Positions 62,851 to 64,000 of a DNA stretch of 64,000 bases are shown one piece after another. This DNA comes from JALZUU01 sp964441245 (GTDB lineage Bacteria > Bacteroidota > Bacteroidia > Chitinophagales > Saprospiraceae), in assembly GCA_964441245.1 (NCBI GenBank), contig CAYTVR010000003.1, positions 1-64,000 on the forward strand, written 5' to 3'. How positions within the stretch are numbered: position 1 is the stretch's first letter; every line of letters starts with the position of its first letter. A program made the position numbers and the translations under genes. Below the pieces are notes generated by a model. It was not told the origin of the DNA. It did no database searches and saw only the letters and a list, made by a program, of their open reading frames with translations.

Positions 62851-64000
62851 ATGGAATTCAAACAAAAAAAAGCTGTAGTCGCAGGTGCTGGTTTAGTCGG
62901 TTGTCTTTGGGGAATCTTATTAGGTAGACGAGGTTATCATGTGGATATTTACGAACGACGTGGAGACATGCGAAATGCTAATATTGTCGGAGGTCGATCG
63001 ATCAATTTAGCGATGAGTACTCGTGGTTGGAAAGCGATTGAAAAGGCTGGAATTAAAGATAAAATTGAAAAGGTTGCTATTCCCATGAAAGGAAGAATGA
63101 TGCATAGTGAATTAGGAGATTTAACCTTTCAACCTTACGGAAAAGAGGGCGAAGCGATCTATTCCGTATCTCGAGCTGGCCTGAACATGGAGTTAATGAA
63201 CCTCGCTGACGAGTATGATAATGTGCAATTTCATTTTCATAAAAAATGTACAGGAATTGGAAAAAATACTCCAACCTTTCGAATTCAGGATACCATAACC
63301 AACGAAAAATCTGATGTAGAAGCACCACTTATATTTGGTGCCGATGGAGCCTTTTCGGCCGTAAGATATACCCTTCAAAAAACATCTCGATTCAATTATT
63401 CGCAACAATATCTGGATCATGGTTATAAGGAACTAAGCATTCCGGCGAAGGCCGATGGAAGTTTTGCCATGGACAAGCATTCGCTACATATTTGGCCAAG
63501 AGGTCAATTTATGATGATTGCTCTACCTAATGCAGATGGAAGTTTTACCTGTACTTTATTTTTACCCTTTAAGGGAAAAGAATCTTTCACCCGTTTGAAA
63601 AACGATGGACAAATTCTTGCCTTTTTCAATAAATATTTCAAAGATGCAGTTCCACTGATGCCTACTTTGTTAGAAGATTTCAATGAAAACCCAACCTCTT
63701 CTTTGGTGACCATTCGTTGTAATCCTTGGAAGTATCGCGATCGAATATTATTGATGGGTGATGCTTCACATGCCATTGTTCCTTTTTATGGACAAGGGAT
63801 GAATTCCGGTTTTGAAGATTGTAGTATCCTAGATGAATTGACAGAAAAACACGAAGAAAATTGGCCCGCGATTTTGACAGAATTCAACGATACTAGGATT
63901 CAGGATGCAGATGCTATTGCAGAATTGGCTATCCGAAATTTTATAGAAATGCGAGATTTAGTTGGTGATCCAGAATTTTTATTACGTAAAAAGATAGCAG
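62851..64000 (+). CDS. kmo: Kynurenine 3-monooxygenase (3' end beyond window)
   Basis: 383 codons are present of an expected 450-470. The enzyme hydroxylates kynurenine with FAD, NADPH and oxygen in tryptophan breakdown toward 3-hydroxyanthranilate. FAD binding is shown by VVAGAGLVGCLWGILLG at about residues 9-25 and by GDASHAIVPFYGQGMNSGFE near 307; GGRSINLAMSTRG near 47 is a Kmo-specific block and DLTFQPYGKEG follows it. The ATG at 62851 gives the normal N-terminus. Other kyn genes are not in the window. It may form a transcript with the PAP2-like gene. Confidence 0.93.
   Translation, partial: MEFKQKKAVVAGAGLVGCLWGILLGRRGYHVDIYERRGDMRNANIVGGRSINLAMSTRGWKAIEKAGIKDKIEKVAIPMKGRMMHSELGDLTFQPYGKEGEAIYSVSRAGLNMELMNLADEYDNVQFHFHKKCTGIGKNTPTFRIQDTITNEKSDVEAPLIFGADGAFSAVRYTLQKTSRFNYSQQYLDHGYKELSIPAKADGSFAMDKHSLHIWPRGQFMMIALPNADGSFTCTLFLPFKGKESFTRLKNDGQILAFFNKYFKDAVPLMPTLLEDFNENPTSSLVTIRCNPWKYRDRILLMGDASHAIVPFYGQGMNSGFEDCSILDELTEKHEENWPAILTEFNDTRIQDADAIAELAIRNFIEMRDLVGDPEFLLRKKIA

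Noticed and set aside
62615..62878. 87-codon frame between the PAP2-like gene and kmo
   Set aside because: It overlaps both neighbours out of frame and has no family features.

Overview
The window looks like a piece of a low-GC (AT-rich) Bacteroidota chromosome, probably from the Saprospiria/Chitinophagia side of the phylum. The phylum call rests on several things seen here: promoter -7 boxes of the form TAnnTTTG, a lack of Shine-Dalgarno sequences, the type IX secretion protein PorQ and two cargo proteins with type A sorting tails, PD40-OmpA proteins, a DUF2723 membrane protein, a DUF4837 lipoprotein and many SPII lipoproteins. The class is inference only. No rRNA, tRNA, CRISPR array, prophage or intact insertion sequence was recognised.

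Layout. 0-10 kb: a cut-off DUF2723 gene, an RluA-type pseudouridine synthase with thiL, trmB, a hydrolase and an acetyltransferase that overlap head to head, an outer-membrane barrel, a Lys/Glu-rich exported protein and a fused FTCD of histidine degradation. 10-20 kb: a cytochrome c, two MORN/YwqK-like exported proteins, a three-gene run (exported protein, GT39-like glycosyltransferase, ornithine cyclodeaminase family), a CBM9-like lipoprotein, an 860-base gene-free stretch crowded with dyads and hairpins, and porQ. 20-33 kb: mfd, a decayed haloalkane-dehalogenase-like gene coupled to a CYTH protein, a di-haem peroxidase, a mevalonate-kinase-like protein, a methyltransferase, a TPR-PD40-OmpA-SPOR protein, an E2 acyltransferase and cinA. 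33-43 kb: a propeller-sensor adenylate cyclase, an M42 peptidase, tatA, a double FKBP, a candidate structured RNA, a glucosaminidase, a gene-free segment with two inverted perfect DnaA boxes, and a CotH/lamin-tail protein. 43-54 kb: tandem T9SS cargo genes, ligA, a TlpA-like lipoprotein, a VanX-like dipeptidase, moxR and a DUF4837 lipoprotein. 53-64 kb: a sigma factor with a ZAS-TPR candidate anti-sigma, an ABC-2 permease, a PagL-like protein, two tandem PD40-OmpA paralogues, a PAP2-like membrane protein and kmo, cut by the window end.

Most content is core cell-envelope, repair and catabolic housekeeping, with many single-gene units separated by strong intrinsic terminators. The points most worth following are: (1) a family of six hairpin repeats sharing a TGAATGGCC-type core at gene 3' ends; (2) a second, longer dispersed repeat in two copies; (3) a putative small regulated transcript at 17.5-17.8 kb, headed by two CACC-N6-GGTG dyads set 42 bp apart; (4) a one-protein sensor-to-cAMP receptor; (5) a possible replication origin or DnaA-controlled promoter at 40.5 kb; (6) a sigma / ZAS-TPR pair. 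No unmistakable new multi-gene system was found.
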